Shown here one piece after another: positions 1-9,258 of a DNA stretch of 64,000 nt. The stretch's first letter is position 1. Every line of letters starts with the position of its first letter. The notes below the pieces were generated by a model, which ran no database searches, was not told the origin of the DNA, and saw only the letters and a list, made by a program, of their open reading frames with translations. The DNA comes from Desulfovibrio sp. GTDB lineage: Bacteria > Desulfobacterota > Desulfovibrionia > Desulfovibrionales > Desulfovibrionaceae. The stretch is taken from assembly GCA_017454855.1 (NCBI GenBank), contig JAFTCE010000174.1, positions 1 to 64,000 on the forward strand, read 5' to 3'. A program made the position numbers and the translations under genes.

Positions 1-74
1 GTCTTGTTGCCGCTCAGCGCGGCCAACGCGACCTTGGCCTTGAAGGCCGGTGCATGAGTTCTACGCTTCTGCAT
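1..74 (-). CDS. IS3-family transposase OrfA, N-terminal fragment (runs off window)
   Basis: Only the first 24 codons are present. They read MQKRRTHAPAFKAKVALAAL and continue SGNK, which is the typical beginning of the IS3-family OrfA helix-turn-helix protein (pattern K-R-R-x-x-x-x-x-F-K-A-K-V-A-L-x-A-L). A strong ribosome binding site, AAGGAGG, lies just upstream of the ATG. OrfA binds the element ends and, after programmed frameshifting into OrfB, forms the active DDE transposase. Whether OrfB is intact cannot be judged here. Confidence 0.8.
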   Translation of the reverse strand, partial: MQKRRTHAPAFKAKVALAALSGNK

Positions 75-138
75 TTTACGCTCCTCCTTGCGACATGTCC
101 AAGCTATCATACATGTCCAACTTTTGGGGAGTACCTCA
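1..138 (-). mobile_element. Terminal fragment of an IS3-family insertion sequence
   Basis: The minus strand begins near position 138 with TGAGGTACTCCCCAAAAG followed by TTGGACA, which resembles the terminal inverted repeat of IS3-family elements, and leads into the start of an OrfA transposase gene. The body of the element lies to the left of the window. The element end coincides with the point where the neighbouring phage gene loses its upstream part, so it appears to have inserted in that gene. The exact last base is inferred; the target duplication cannot be seen without the other end. Confidence 0.75.
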
Positions 139-585
139 GCCATCGGACGCAAGGCAGGCGTCCTGCCCGATCCGGTCAAACCTGCGGCCACGTTGGCGGA
201 CACGCCCTTTGTGCGGGCATTTGTGATCCGTAATCCCAGTATGGGTGCAGAGAGCATCCAGCGGTTCTATGACAGCTACGCCCAGGCGCAGAGCTACCTC
301 AAAAGCATCAATGCCCTACAGAAAGACTACCAGTATGACGACGTAGCCAACCTGCTGCCATACTCGGCATATCAGGCCATGGAAGGGCCTAAACGCGCAT
401 TGAACGACATCGTGAAAATTGTTGACGTCATCCACAAGGCGCCGGACATGACGCCGGATCAGAAGCGCCAGATGATAGACGCGGTATACTGGAGGGCCAT
501 AGACACAGCAAAATTGGGCAATCAGATTTTTGAGCAGCTCCAGCCGGACATTGAACGGCTGAAAGGGCAGGCTAAGGGACGGTAG
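139..585 (+). pseudogene. 3' remnant of a large phage protein with an LPD38-type C-terminal domain
   Basis: The reading frame is open from the insertion sequence end to the stop at 585, giving about 148 residues with no credible start of its own. The sequence (FVRAFVIRNPS, then ESIQRFYDSYAQAQ, and a helical charged tail ending KGQAKGR) resembles the C-terminus of very large phage polyvalent proteins that carry the LPD38 domain, often found in prophages of this bacterial group. These proteins are thought to be packaged with or injected alongside phage DNA. The upstream part was removed or displaced by the IS3-family element. The integrase gene converges with it a few bases downstream. The family assignment is from recall of the sequence pattern, so moderately sure. 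Confidence 0.6.
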
Positions 586-591
586 TCGTTT

Positions 592-1797
592 TTACTGCGT
601 ATCCGCCCGCAATTTATCAAGGTAGTCTGCCCATTCCTGCATCATAGTTCGCCGCTCATCCAGATATTCAGCGTGATTGTATGCCGCCCGTACAGCGTTC
701 CTTTCAGCGTGGGCAAGCTGTAGTTCAATTATATCGGGCCGGTAGCCCTTTTCATTCAGCAGGGTTGAGGCCATGCCCCTAAAGCCGTGAACACACATTT
801 CTTCCTTACCATAGCCCATACGCCGCAGGGCATTTAGCAAGGCCATATCAGTAATGAACCTTGTGGCGGAAAACGTAGAGGGGAAGACAAATTCCCCATG
901 GCCAACAATTCCCCGCCACTTGGTAAGAAGGGTCACAACCTGTTTCGCCAATGGCACAACATGCGCCCGCCGCTTTTTCATGCGTTCCGCAGGTATCACC
1001 CATAACGCGCCTTCAAGGTCAATCTCAGCCCATGCAGCGCCGCGCAGCTCCAGGCTACGGACAAAGACGTACGGCATAATCTTCAAAGCATAGCGCGTCA
1101 CTGGTTCGCCTGGATAGTCATCAATGGCCCGCAGCAATACACCGATCTGTTTGGGGTCAACAATAGTCGCCCTGCTCTTTGCTTGTGCAGGCATAAGTGC
1201 TTCAGCCAGGCCGCTTGCCGCGTCCGCTGGAACAATTCCACACAATCGGGCATAGCGCGTCACCTGGCCGCATATTTGCGCTAGCCTATGGGCCATCTCG
1301 ATGCAGCCCCGTCCTTCAACTTTTCGCAGCGTAGCCAGGAAGTCAGCAGCTCCAAGCGCCTGTATGGGACGCCCGCCAAGGTCGGGAAATATGTTTGCTT
1401 CCAGACGTTGCATAATTTGTTTCCCGTGCTTCTCCGTCCAGCTAGTGCGCTTCTTTTGATACCACTCCCGCGCCACCGCCTCGAATGTCTGCCCCTTGGC
1501 AACCTCGGCAGCTCTCGCCTCAGCCTTCGCCGTCTTGCGTTCTTCGCTGGGGTCAAGCCCGCGCCGCAACGTGGCCTTGACTTCAGCAGCACGGCCCCGA
1601 GCTTCCATCAAGGAGACAGCAGGATATACGCCAAGGGACAAGCGCTTTTCCTTGCCCCCATAGCGATATTTAATACGCCAGTACTTGCCCCCCCCTGGGG
1701 CAACTTCAACGTACAGCCCTTCGCCGTCTGTCAGCTTGTAGGATTTTTCTTTGGGCTTCGCCGTTTTTATGGCGGTATCCGTCAACTTGAAAGGCAT
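592..1797 (-). CDS. int: P4-type tyrosine recombinase (integrase)
   Basis: This protein of 401 residues has the N-terminal DUF4102 arm-binding domain (MPFKLTDTAIKTAKPKEK, then DGEGLYVEV and KRLSLGVYPAVSL), a core-binding domain and a C-terminal catalytic domain. Catalytic residues are visible: Arg in ELRGAAW near residue 255, H-G-F-R near 337-340, His in LAHAER near 363 and the nucleophile Tyr near 373. It would insert and excise the element at a tRNA gene. The second ATG at 1797 is chosen because the ribosome binding site AGGAG directly abuts the first ATG at 1806 but is well spaced from 1797. The gene points away from tRNA-Ser, whose 3' end is about 175 bases upstream, the classic layout of a P4-like island. 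Confidence 0.93.
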   Translation of the reverse strand: MPFKLTDTAIKTAKPKEKSYKLTDGEGLYVEVAPGGGKYWRIKYRYGGKEKRLSLGVYPAVSLMEARGRAAEVKATLRRGLDPSEERKTAKAEARAAEVAKGQTFEAVAREWYQKKRTSWTEKHGKQIMQRLEANIFPDLGGRPIQALGAADFLATLRKVEGRGCIEMAHRLAQICGQVTRYARLCGIVPADAASGLAEALMPAQAKSRATIVDPKQIGVLLRAIDDYPGEPVTRYALKIMPYVFVRSLELRGAAWAEIDLEGALWVIPAERMKKRRAHVVPLAKQVVTLLTKWRGIVGHGEFVFPSTFSATRFITDMALLNALRRMGYGKEEMCVHGFRGMASTLLNEKGYRPDIIELQLAHAERNAVRAAYNHAEYLDERRTMMQEWADYLDKLRADTQ

Positions 1798-1910
1798 AGG
1801 GGGCATCTCCTTTGCCAGCTCTCTTCACTGGCATTTTATGCCCCCATTCTTGCCCCTTTTTTTTGTGGCAGTCAACGGCCATTAACGGAAGGTAAAGAAC
1901 TCTTGGAAAA

Positions 1911-1950
1911 TGAAAAGTCCGCTTAGCTCTAGGCTTTGCGGACTTTTTCG
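1911..1950. terminator. Hairpin terminator between integrase and tRNA-Ser
   Basis: AAAAGTCCGC at 1913-1922 pairs perfectly with GCGGACTTTT at 1938-1947, giving a 10-bp stem with A and T runs at its feet that could act in both directions. It would end the tRNA transcript and isolate the integrase promoter from it. Confidence 0.75.
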
Positions 1951-1970
1951 GAGGCGTGCGGGAAATTATT

Positions 1971-2060
1971 TGGCGGAGGGGGAGGGATTTGAACCCCCGG
2001 AAGACTTACATCTTCAACGGTTTTCAAGACCGCCGCGATCAACCGCTCTGCCACCCCTCC
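1971..2060 (-). tRNA. tRNA-Ser (anticodon UGA)
   Basis: On the minus strand a 90-base tRNA folds with acceptor arms GGAGGGG and CCCCTCC, discriminator G and an encoded CCA. The anticodon loop CTTGAAA gives TGA, and the long variable arm is typical of serine tRNAs. The T arm reads GGGGG-TTCAAAT-CCCTC. It reads UCA codons. The neighbouring integrase implies that its 3' end served as the attachment site of the mobile element; the gene is regenerated intact. Confidence 0.97.
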
Positions 2061-2154
2061 TCGTATTCCTTTTTCGCTTCCCCTGCACTCACGCAGACCG
2101 ACGAAAGTACAAAGGCACCAACAGCAACCGCCCCCTGTACGTCAGAGCGTTTGC

Positions 2155-2430
2155 CTACTTAACGGCATCCTTGAGAGCCTTGCCAGGAGTAAATTTGACG
2201 ACCTTACTGGCAGGGATGGTAATTGTCTCACCGCTTTGCGGATTGCGACCTTTGCGCTCCGCACGTTCGACCACTTTAAAGCTACCAAAACCCGTAAACG
2301 TAATGGATTCTCCAGCAGTCAAGGCTTCACGCAAAGCGGCTATGACGGCATCCAATGCCTCTTCCGCCTTACCCCTCGTTGGGAACTCAGCCTTGGCTTG
2401 AATTTTTTCCACGAGTTCAGCTTTGGTCAT
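2155..2430 (-). CDS. hup: HU family DNA-binding protein
   Basis: The 91-residue product has the full HU/IHF fold: N-terminal helices (MTKAELVEKIQAKA), the turn FTGFGSF, and the DNA-inserting arm with GRNPQSGETI and the proline that kinks DNA, then the closing helix TPGKALKDAV. HU is the dimeric nucleoid protein that bends DNA and assists replication, recombination and transcription. GAGGAG lies just upstream of the ATG. It stands alone between tRNA-Ser and murI. HU and IHF subunits are hard to separate by eye; the length and arm favour HU. Confidence 0.95.
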   Translation of the reverse strand: MTKAELVEKIQAKAEFPTRGKAEEALDAVIAALREALTAGESITFTGFGSFKVVERAERKGRNPQSGETITIPASKVVKFTPGKALKDAVK

Positions 2431-2846
2431 GTTCTACTCCTCAAGGTTTTGTTTTCCTTGCAAGCCATGTACCATGACCAAGGCTGAGCAAGGGTAAAAG
2501 CATACATTCCAGGTTGTGTCCCCGGCGTGTGCATATATTCGAAACAAGAAAACGTCAAGCAATACTGGTTCGTTCTTCTTACGTGACGACTGTCCTGCTG
2601 TCAATGTTTCAATCTACAGTCGAACCCATCGACCGACTGACACCGTTACCGTGCGGAGAGAAGCCGTGCGGAGGCCCCCTTCCTGAAGGAAGGGATACTA
2701 GAAAAGGATGCCATCGGCTTCGCCCTCCGGCAATACCATTTTCTCTTTAGGGTGGCAAAACACTCAGGAATTCTTGATGACATAATGGAATCCGGACTCT
2801 TTTCCAAGATATGACGAGAGGGGTCGGCTGGCAAGGCTCCAGGAGG
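2431..2846. other. Intergenic stretch between hup and murI
   Basis: No gene is supported in these 416 bases. They must contain the hup promoter on the minus strand, but I see no clear -35/-10 pair. A stable hairpin, CCCTTCC-TGAA-GGAAGGG at 2677-2694, follows two copies of GTGCGGAG (about 2651 and 2667). It has no T run on either side, so it is not a convincing terminator. Confidence 0.5.
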
Positions 2847-3683
2847 TCAGATATCTACAACCGCAACTTCTTTTGCATCCAGCGGCCTGCCCAGGAAGAG
2901 GGAGCCGGTTCTGGCAAAACGAGTGGCATTATCTGTGGTGAGAAATTTGTAGACGCCAGCCCCCTGGCCGCCATGCAGGAGGTCGCAGGCTTTGAGCGTG
3001 CGGGCAACGTGCTGGGCAGTGGTGGCGGCGGAATCCACGATACGCACATGAGAACCGACAACCTGCTGCAGCGCTGCCTGCAGGAGCGGAAAGTGTGTGC
3101 AGCCAAGAAGGAGCGTGTCCGGACTGGTTCGCTGACGTCGGTCTTGATTTGGAAAAATATCCTCAAGATAACGCCGCGCTACGCCCTCCACAAGAGGGCC
3201 ATCCATCCAGCCCTCTTCAGCCAGAGGGACAAAGAGGGTGCATGCACGAGCAATAACCACGGCATCCGGTCGCAGACGCACAATGGCCTGCTGGTACGCC
3301 CCGCCGGCAATGGTCGCTTCCGTAGCAATGACCACAATGTGGCCGTTGCGGCTGGCTAAAGCCGCTGCCTGTGCGCCGGGTTCCACGACGCCCAGTACGG
3401 GTAAGGGGGCAAAGTGCGTACGCAATGTGGGCAAAGCGGCGGCGGTGGCCGTGTTGCAGGCCACGACGAGCATCTTTATGCCCAGATCAACGAGGCGCTG
3501 CGCTGCCTTGAGGGTGTAGCGCACAATGGTTGACGGCGCCTTGGTGCCATAGGGCAGACGGGCCGTGTCGCCCAGATAGAGCAGGCTTTCTGTCGGCAGC
3601 TCTTGTGCCAGCGCTTTGAACACCGTTAAGCCGCCCATGCCGGAATCAAACAAACCAATGGGTAACTGCTTTGCTTCGCTCAT
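2847..3683 (-). CDS. murI: Glutamate racemase
   Basis: This 278-residue cytoplasmic enzyme converts L-glutamate to D-glutamate for peptidoglycan. The N-terminal signature [12 protein letters not shown], the first catalytic cysteine in VACNTAT (residue 76) and the second in [10 protein letters not shown] (near residue 205) are all present, as is the substrate motif [10 protein letters not shown]. Length is normal for the family. It is transcribed away from hisH, with about 270 bases of shared upstream DNA that should hold both promoters. Confidence 0.96.
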   Translation of the reverse strand: MSEAKQLPIGLFDSGMGGLTVFKALAQELPTESLLYLGDTARLPYGTKAPSTIVRYTLKAAQRLVDLGIKMLVVACNTATAAALPTLRTHFAPLPVLGVVEPGAQAAALASRNGHIVVIATEATIAGGAYQQAIVRLRPDAVVIARACTLFVPLAEEGWMDGPLVEGVARRYLEDIFPNQDRRQRTSPDTLLLGCTHFPLLQAALQQVVGSHVRIVDSAATTAQHVARTLKACDLLHGGQGAGVYKFLTTDNATRFARTGSLFLGRPLDAKEVAVVDI

Positions 3684-3951
3684 TCAGGTTCCTCATCGTG
3701 GCTTTTCTACGCCGAGCAGAAAAATTCGCTTGCATTTGCCGGATGCAGTTGCGAATATGTGGTCAGCATTGCCAAAAAAATTTTTTACATCAAAAGTTCA
3801 GCCAAAGCAATTTGCACCCAGGTCAGGTTCTTGGCGCTGCCGCCTTGCCAATGGTCGCAGCAAGGAAGGATTCTGCTGGCCTTCCCTGACACGCAGACCT
3901 GTGTTTGCCGCAGACAGCGCATTTAATATTTTTAGCGAAAAGGACATCTCC

Positions 3952-4590
3952 ATGCTGGCCATACTGGACTACGGGGCGGGCAATCAAACAAGCGTGCGCC
4001 GGGCTTTGGATCATCTGCATATTCCCTGCACAGTCACAGCCGACCCGGCAGAGCTGCACCATGCCTGGGGAATCATCTTCCCGGGAGTGGGTGCGGCGGG
4101 GCAAGCCATGCGCACCCTCTGCGCCAGGGGCCTGGACAAGAGTCTGCGCACTGCTGTGGGACGCGGACAACCCCTACTTGGCATTTGCTTGGGCTGCCAA
4201 ATCCTCCTCGAATACAGTGAAGAAAACGCAACCCCCACCTTGGGCCTGCTCGCGGGCAAAAGCCGACGTTTTGCGGAGCATCTGCACCAAGAGGACGGTT
4301 CTGCTGCGCCTGTGCCCCACATGGGCTGGAACAGCCTGCGCGTGATCAGAGATTGCCCGCTCTTACAGGGTGTAGACAGTGCGGCGGAATTCTACTTTGT
4401 CCATTCCTATTACGCGCAGCCAGCGGCGGAGCTGGTCATTGCCACAACCGTGTACGGGCACGAATTCTGTTCCGTTTACGGTCGTGACGGTCTCTGGGCC
4501 GCGCAGTTTCACCCCGAAAAAAGTGGTCGGCCCGGATTGACCATTCTTGCCAATTTTTACCGTTACTGCGAGGCCCGACATGCTCAGTAA
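3952..4590 (+). CDS. hisH: Imidazole glycerol phosphate synthase, glutamine amidotransferase subunit
   Basis: The 213-residue class I amidotransferase releases ammonia from glutamine for HisF in histidine biosynthesis. The nucleophile Cys79 sits in GICLGCQ, and the His-Glu pair in [10 protein letters not shown] near the C-terminus completes the triad. The ATG at 3952 follows AAAGGACATCTCC and begins [11 protein letters not shown], the canonical HisH start. The gene overlaps hisF by 11 bases, so the two subunits are probably translationally coupled. Confidence 0.96.
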   Translation: MLAILDYGAGNQTSVRRALDHLHIPCTVTADPAELHHAWGIIFPGVGAAGQAMRTLCARGLDKSLRTAVGRGQPLLGICLGCQILLEYSEENATPTLGLLAGKSRRFAEHLHQEDGSAAPVPHMGWNSLRVIRDCPLLQGVDSAAEFYFVHSYYAQPAAELVIATTVYGHEFCSVYGRDGLWAAQFHPEKSGRPGLTILANFYRYCEARHAQ

Positions 4591-5359
4591 ACGCGTCATT
4601 CCCTGCCTAGACGTGCGCAATGGCAGACTGACCAAGGGTATTCGTTTTTCGGGCAATGAAGACATCGGCGATCCCGTGGAAAGCGCACGTCGCTACTACG
4701 AGCAAGGTGCAGACGAAATCGTCTTCTACGACATCACGGCTTCTGCCGAGGCCCGCAGCATTTTTCTGGACGTGGTGGAGCGCGTTGCAGCGGAAATTTT
4801 CATACCTTTTGCCGTGGGCGGCGGCATTGCCACGGTAGCGGACATGCGCGACGTTCTGCTGGCAGGTGCGGAAAAGGTTTCGCTCAATTCGGCCGCCGTA
4901 TGCAATCCGCAATGCATCAGCGCCGGGGCCGAGGCATTCGGCTCGCAGGCCATTGTTGTGGGCATGGATGTCCTGGCCGTGCCGCCTTCGCCCGCCATTC
5001 CCTCCGGCTATGAAATTGTGATTCACGGCGGTCGCAAGCGTATGGGCCTGGACGCCCTGGCCTGGGCACGCCGCTGTCAAGATTTGGGTGCCGGGGAGCT
5101 GTGCGTCAATTCCATTGATGCCGACGGTACCAAGGATGGCTATGAACTCACGCTCACCCGATCCATCGCCGAAGCAGTGACCATCCCCGTCATTGCCTCC
5201 GGCGGGGCTGGACAACCGCAACATATGCTCGAAGCCGTCACCCAGGGCAAGGCTTCTGCAGCCCTTGTGGCATCCATTGTCCATTATGGTCAATATACCA
5301 TTGGCCAGTGCAAGGAGTATATGGCCAGGCACGGCGTCAAGGTGCGCCTGTCATGGTAG
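4580..5359 (+). CDS. hisF: Imidazole glycerol phosphate synthase, cyclase subunit
   Basis: The 259-residue (beta/alpha)8 barrel forms imidazole glycerol phosphate and AICAR from PRFAR using ammonia from HisH. Catalytic Asp11 (RVIPCLDV) and Asp130 (VVGMD) fall exactly at the canonical positions, and the phosphate-binding loops AVGGGIA and SGGAG are present. The start overlaps the end of hisH. No other his genes are in the window, so the pathway is dispersed in this genome. The stop overlaps the start of the LarE-like gene. Confidence 0.96.
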   Translation: MLSKRVIPCLDVRNGRLTKGIRFSGNEDIGDPVESARRYYEQGADEIVFYDITASAEARSIFLDVVERVAAEIFIPFAVGGGIATVADMRDVLLAGAEKVSLNSAAVCNPQCISAGAEAFGSQAIVVGMDVLAVPPSPAIPSGYEIVIHGGRKRMGLDALAWARRCQDLGAGELCVNSIDADGTKDGYELTLTRSIAEAVTIPVIASGGAGQPQHMLEAVTQGKASAALVASIVHYGQYTIGQCKEYMARHGVKVRLSW

Positions 5360-6255
5360 CAGTCATGGGCGCAAAGGATGTTCGCCTGGATGCGGTAGAA
5401 GCCTCACAAGCTGAAGCTGCCCGACTTCACCTGCCTGAACGGCTTGTGCGCGTCCTCAGGGATCTGCCGCGTCTCGCCATAGCCTATTCCGGCGGCCTGG
5501 ACAGCCGTTTTCTCTGCCACGCTGCCCAGCTCTGCCACTGCGACGTGCTGGCTTTGCACGCCTGTGGGCCGCACATCCCGAGTAGGGAGAGCGCTAAGGC
5601 CCAGACTTGGGCCAGGCGGCGCGGGCTGAACCTGATCTGCGTGGAGTATTCCCCCTTGCTGCTTCCCGAAGTGGCTCAGATGACGAAAAAACGCTGCTAT
5701 GCCTGCAAAAAAGGGCTTATCGCCCTGCTGCGCCAAGAACTGTCCCAAAGGGGCGAGGACAGAACACTGTGCGACGGCAGCAATGCCGACGACATGCGCG
5801 CCTTTCGGCCCGGACTCAAGGCCCTGGCCGAGGGTAATGTGCGTTCCCCCTTGGCCGAGGCCGACCTGGGCAAGACTGCGCTCCGGGCGGCAGCCAGAGA
5901 CAGCGGTCTGGATCAGCCTGAGCAGCGTGCGCGGTCTTGCCTGCTGACGCGTTTTGCCTATGGACACAGCCCTGACCTGGCCATGCTAAAACGTCTGGAG
6001 GCCGTGGAGGTGGCCTTGGAGGGCCTCAGCGCCGACCTGGGAGACTTTCGCCTGCGCCTCACGCCCGCCCCCCTGTTGCAGGCCCAACATCTGCCCGCTG
6101 ACGCACTGCGCCCTCTTCGAGTCTTGCTGCAACGTCATGGCTTTACCTCCTGCGCCCTCATGGAGAGCGCGCAGGTCAGCGGCTGGTACGACCAGGGCAG
6201 TGCTGGCCCAATGCCTGATCAGGAGGTACTGGACTTTTCTCCCAAAATATCATAG
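5353..6255 (+). CDS. larE: LarE-like ATP-dependent sulfur transferase (PP-loop)
   Basis: The 300-residue product has the PP-loop ATP pyrophosphatase motif SGGLDS (residues 46-51), a CxxC in [10 protein letters not shown] (Cys115, Cys118) and a third cysteine, Cys196 ([11 protein letters not shown]), at the place of the sulfur-donating cysteine of LarE. LarE proteins adenylate the pyridinium dicarboxylate precursor and install sulfur in the nickel-pincer cofactor of lactate racemase. The start ATG at 5353 overlaps the hisF stop by seven bases, so it is co-translated with the histidine genes. LarB and LarC are not nearby, so the true substrate is unproven; related PP-loop enzymes modify tRNA or make NAD. 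Confidence 0.75.
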   Translation: MVAVMGAKDVRLDAVEASQAEAARLHLPERLVRVLRDLPRLAIAYSGGLDSRFLCHAAQLCHCDVLALHACGPHIPSRESAKAQTWARRRGLNLICVEYSPLLLPEVAQMTKKRCYACKKGLIALLRQELSQRGEDRTLCDGSNADDMRAFRPGLKALAEGNVRSPLAEADLGKTALRAAARDSGLDQPEQRARSCLLTRFAYGHSPDLAMLKRLEAVEVALEGLSADLGDFRLRLTPAPLLQAQHLPADALRPLRVLLQRHGFTSCALMESAQVSGWYDQGSAGPMPDQEVLDFSPKIS

Positions 6256-6482
6256 GTGCAAGTGCATTCCCATTCGGTTCATAATTGCGGGCGGGGTGAC
6301 ATCCCCAATCGTCAACTGATGGGGAGATGAAAACCAGGAGTCTGTGCTTTCTCCGGCTGGATGGAGAGAATCACGTTCTTGCCCCTTCTGGTGGAAAAGC
6401 ACAAAAACCAGATTGGCGTGACGTGCTTCGTTGACTGAAAGAACATCGTGCCGCCGTTTTGTACGCATTTCAGGAGTAGATC

Positions 6483-6590
6483 ATGGCCCATAAGAAAGTT
6501 GAGCGGAAGAAGGAATTGGATCGTCGTCGTCATCGCCGCCAGCAACGTCTCAAACAACGCATACATGAGGCCCAGGCCGCAAAGGCATAG
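6483..6590 (+). CDS. 35-residue lysine/arginine-rich microprotein
   Basis: An ATG after AGGAGTAGATC opens a 35-codon frame ending at TAG 6590. The product starts MAHKKVERKKELDRRRHRRQ and continues as a single charged helix with an alanine-rich end. Over 40 percent of residues are Lys, Arg or His. Proteins of this kind and size occur in related sulfate reducers as unnamed conserved products, and a nucleic-acid or ribosome-associated role would fit the charge. The strong ribosome binding site and uninterrupted codon pattern support it; no function is known to me. Confidence 0.65.
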   Translation: MAHKKVERKKELDRRRHRRQQRLKQRIHEAQAAKA

Positions 6591-6839
6591 GCCGCAATGA
6601 GCTGCGCGAGTGTGCCGCTTCGTCAAAAATTCTTTAGACCACAGCGCTGAGGCTACATACGCTTGACGGACAGCGTAGCCGATGGCATCCTTGCAGAGTC
6701 CTTCAACGCAGTGATCTCGGTTCTATCCTGTGGGTGACGGAGCTATTCGGCAAGGGCAGCCGACTGTGGTTTGAAAGGTCAAAAATTCTCAAGCAGAGTC
6801 AGTCGGCGGCTACGGTCGACTGAAGATTAAAACGTTGCT

Positions 6840-7214
6840 ATGCCTATTTATGAATATCGCTGTCCCCAGTGTCAGCAAAAATTCGAGGAATGGGTCAGGC
6901 TCTCCGACGCCCATGGTCAGGAACCCTGCCCACAGTGCGGAACCCTGTCTCCGCGAATCATGTCGCATACGTCCTTTGTCCTCAAGGGCGGCGGCTGGTA
7001 TGTCAGTGACTACGGCTATCGCAAGAATGTCCATGAGGAAGGTGAGACATCGGTCAAAGCCGCAGATGCTCAGGCTGATTCTGGGAAAAAGGCCCCTGCG
7101 CATGGGAAAGATAGCGGTCAGGCCGCCTGTGGCACGACCGATGCAAAATCGGCTGAGGCAGGCACATCAGCCCCAAAGACCGCACCCGCCAAGCCAGCAG
7201 ATGTCCAGTCCTGA
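6840..7214 (+). CDS. FmdB-family zinc ribbon protein
   Basis: The 124-residue protein opens with the FmdB zinc ribbon (MPIYEYRCPQC, Cys8/Cys11, and CPQCG, Cys30/Cys33), then VLKGGGWYVSDYG, and ends in a low-complexity Ala/Lys/Gly-rich tail of about 60 residues. The name comes from a putative regulator of formamidase, but most members are small ribbons of unknown role. It lies upstream of purB on the same strand with about 150 bases between. Confidence 0.85.
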   Translation: MPIYEYRCPQCQQKFEEWVRLSDAHGQEPCPQCGTLSPRIMSHTSFVLKGGGWYVSDYGYRKNVHEEGETSVKAADAQADSGKKAPAHGKDSGQAACGTTDAKSAEAGTSAPKTAPAKPADVQS

Positions 7215-7361
7215 GCGCTGTCCCTTGAGCTGGCGCAATAAGCAATCGATGACGTCAAAACGTCAGCTGTCGAGTGAAGCCTCACGGCGCAGACTTCGTT
7301 TTGTCGGCGTGTACAGCAGAGGGCTTTGTGCGAGCAAATTTCCTACAAGGTTGAGGCAGGC

Positions 7362-8678
7362 ATGATTGAACGCTACACCCGTCCCGAAATGGGCAGCATC
7401 TGGAGCCTGGGAAATCGCTACAGGGCTTGGTTGGCTGTGGAGTTGGCCGTGTGCGAGGCGTGGAGTGCCTTGGGCCGTGTGCCTGCACAAGCCGTAGAGC
7501 GTATTAGGTCCAAAGCCGTGATTGACGTGGATCGCATCCTCGCTATTGAGGAAGTGACGCGGCACGATGTGATCGCCTTTCTCACATCTTTGGAAGAAAA
7601 AGTAGGCGTTGAGGATGCGCGCTTCATCCATTTAGGCTGCACGTCCTCTGACATCGTGGACACGGCCAATGCCCTGCTGTTGACGCAGGCCGGACGTCTC
7701 ATTCTTGATGATTTGCGTACGCTTCTGCGCACCCTGGAAGACATGGCCCAGCGCTACAAGGGCGTGTTGTGCATGGGCCGCACCCACGGCATCCATGCGG
7801 AACCCACGAGCTTTGGCCTGAAAATCGCCGGTTTTTATGCCGAATTTTCCCGTCATCTGGAGCGTCTGGAGTCCGCGCTGGAAAGTGTGCGCGTGGGCAA
7901 GATATCGGGTGCCGTGGGCACATACGCCTTTCTCAGTCCCGAGCTGGAGCAAAAGGCTCTGGAGCTGTTGGGACTGGCTGTGGATACGCACTCAACCCAG
8001 ATTATCCAGCGCGACAGGTATGCGCATTTTTTCACCACGCTCGCCGTCATGGCTGGCGGGGTGGAACGTCTGTGTTTAGAGCTGCGCCACCTGCAGCGCA
8101 CAGAGGTGCTGGAAGTCGAGGAAGGCTTTGCCCAGGGGCAAAAAGGTTCCTCGGCCATGCCGCATAAAAAGAACCCCATTTCCGCTGAAAACATGTGCGG
8201 TCTCTCGCGCCTCTTGCGCAGCAATGCCCTGGCAGCCTTGGAAGATCAAGCACTCTGGCATGAACGCGATATCAGCCATTCTTCGGTGGAACGGGTGATC
8301 ATGCCCGATTCCACGATCCTGGCGGATTACATTCTGCATCGGCTGAACAGGCTGCTGACCGGACTTGTGGTCAAGCCAGAGCGCATGCGTGCCAACATGG
8401 CAGGTTCGTACGGCTTGTATTTTTCTCAGCGTGTGCTGACCGCGCTCATCGCAACAGGTGTGCCGCGACAAAAGGCTTACGAACATGTGCAGCGCCTGGC
8501 CATGCAGAGCTGGGAGCAAGGACGCCCCTTCCCCGATCTGGTGCGTGCGGATGCCGAAATGTCTGCGCGCCTGGGCCAGGAACAGCTCGATCAGCTTTTT
8601 GACCCCACATACTATTTACAGCACGAGGATGCGATTTTCGCCCGCGTGTTCCCAAAAACTGCGGCCAAAACGGCCTGA
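7362..8678 (+). CDS. purB: Adenylosuccinate lyase
   Basis: The 438-residue fumarase/aspartase-superfamily enzyme cleaves SAICAR to AICAR and adenylosuccinate to AMP, each releasing fumarate. The first conserved region (GCTSSDIVDTAN), the His-containing GRTHGIHAEPT and the signature SSAMPHKKNP (about residues 263-272) are intact. The start MIERYTRPEM at 7362 matches the family N-terminus; a longer frame opening at 7326 is not needed. AICAR links it metabolically to HisF upstream. It is followed after seven bases by pyrE. Confidence 0.97.
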   Translation: MIERYTRPEMGSIWSLGNRYRAWLAVELAVCEAWSALGRVPAQAVERIRSKAVIDVDRILAIEEVTRHDVIAFLTSLEEKVGVEDARFIHLGCTSSDIVDTANALLLTQAGRLILDDLRTLLRTLEDMAQRYKGVLCMGRTHGIHAEPTSFGLKIAGFYAEFSRHLERLESALESVRVGKISGAVGTYAFLSPELEQKALELLGLAVDTHSTQIIQRDRYAHFFTTLAVMAGGVERLCLELRHLQRTEVLEVEEGFAQGQKGSSAMPHKKNPISAENMCGLSRLLRSNALAALEDQALWHERDISHSSVERVIMPDSTILADYILHRLNRLLTGLVVKPERMRANMAGSYGLYFSQRVLTALIATGVPRQKAYEHVQRLAMQSWEQGRPFPDLVRADAEMSARLGQEQLDQLFDPTYYLQHEDAIFARVFPKTAAKTA

Positions 8679-8685
8679 GGTAGCC

Positions 8686-9258
8686 ATGACAGCTGAGGAA
8701 GTGTTGCGATACAAGCGTCGACTGGCCAAGCTGCTGGTGCAAAAGTCTTATCGTGAAGGCGACTTTCTGCTGGCTTCAGGCCGCAGAAGTGACTATTACT
8801 TTGATTGTCGGGTGACGGCTCTGCATGCCGAAGGCTCCTGGCTCATTGGCACGCTGTTCAATGACCTGCTCCGAGATGCGCCCATCAAGGGCGTGGGTGG
8901 CATGACCTTGGGAGCAGATCCTCTTGTGGCGGCCACCACGGTCATTTCGCATGCTCAAGGTCGCCCACTGCATGGACTGCTGGTGCGCAAGGAAGCAAAG
9001 GGGCACGGCACCGGACAGTTTGTGGAAGGTCTGGGCAATTTTGCCGCAGGAGATGCCGTGGCCATGCTTGAAGATGTGGTCACCACGGGCGGATCTCTGC
9101 TCAATGCCTGCGCCCGTGTGCGCGATGCCGGACTGTCCATTGTGGCTGCTTGCGCCATTCTGGACAGGGAGGAAGGCGGTCGAGAAAAGCTCCGCGAGGC
9201 AGGATATGCATTGCAAGCCCTCTTTACCAGATCGGAATTACTCGCTCTTGCCCAATAA
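8686..9258 (+). CDS. pyrE: Orotate phosphoribosyltransferase
   Basis: The 190-residue type I phosphoribosyltransferase makes orotidine 5'-phosphate from orotate and PRPP in pyrimidine synthesis. The PRPP-binding motif VAMLEDVVTTGGS is intact, as are LLASGRRSDYYFD at the N-terminus and LVRKEAKGHGTG in the flexible catalytic loop. It starts eight bases after the purB stop, placing a purine and a pyrimidine gene in one unit, and its end overlaps the likely start of the L,D-transpeptidase gene. Confidence 0.96.
   Translation: MTAEEVLRYKRRLAKLLVQKSYREGDFLLASGRRSDYYFDCRVTALHAEGSWLIGTLFNDLLRDAPIKGVGGMTLGADPLVAATTVISHAQGRPLHGLLVRKEAKGHGTGQFVEGLGNFAAGDAVAMLEDVVTTGGSLLNACARVRDAGLSIVAACAILDREEGGREKLREAGYALQALFTRSELLALAQ

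Noticed and set aside
7250..7265. TGACG-TCAAAA-CGTCA inverted repeat before purB
   Set aside because: Only five pairs and no T run; could be chance, and no regulator is indicated.
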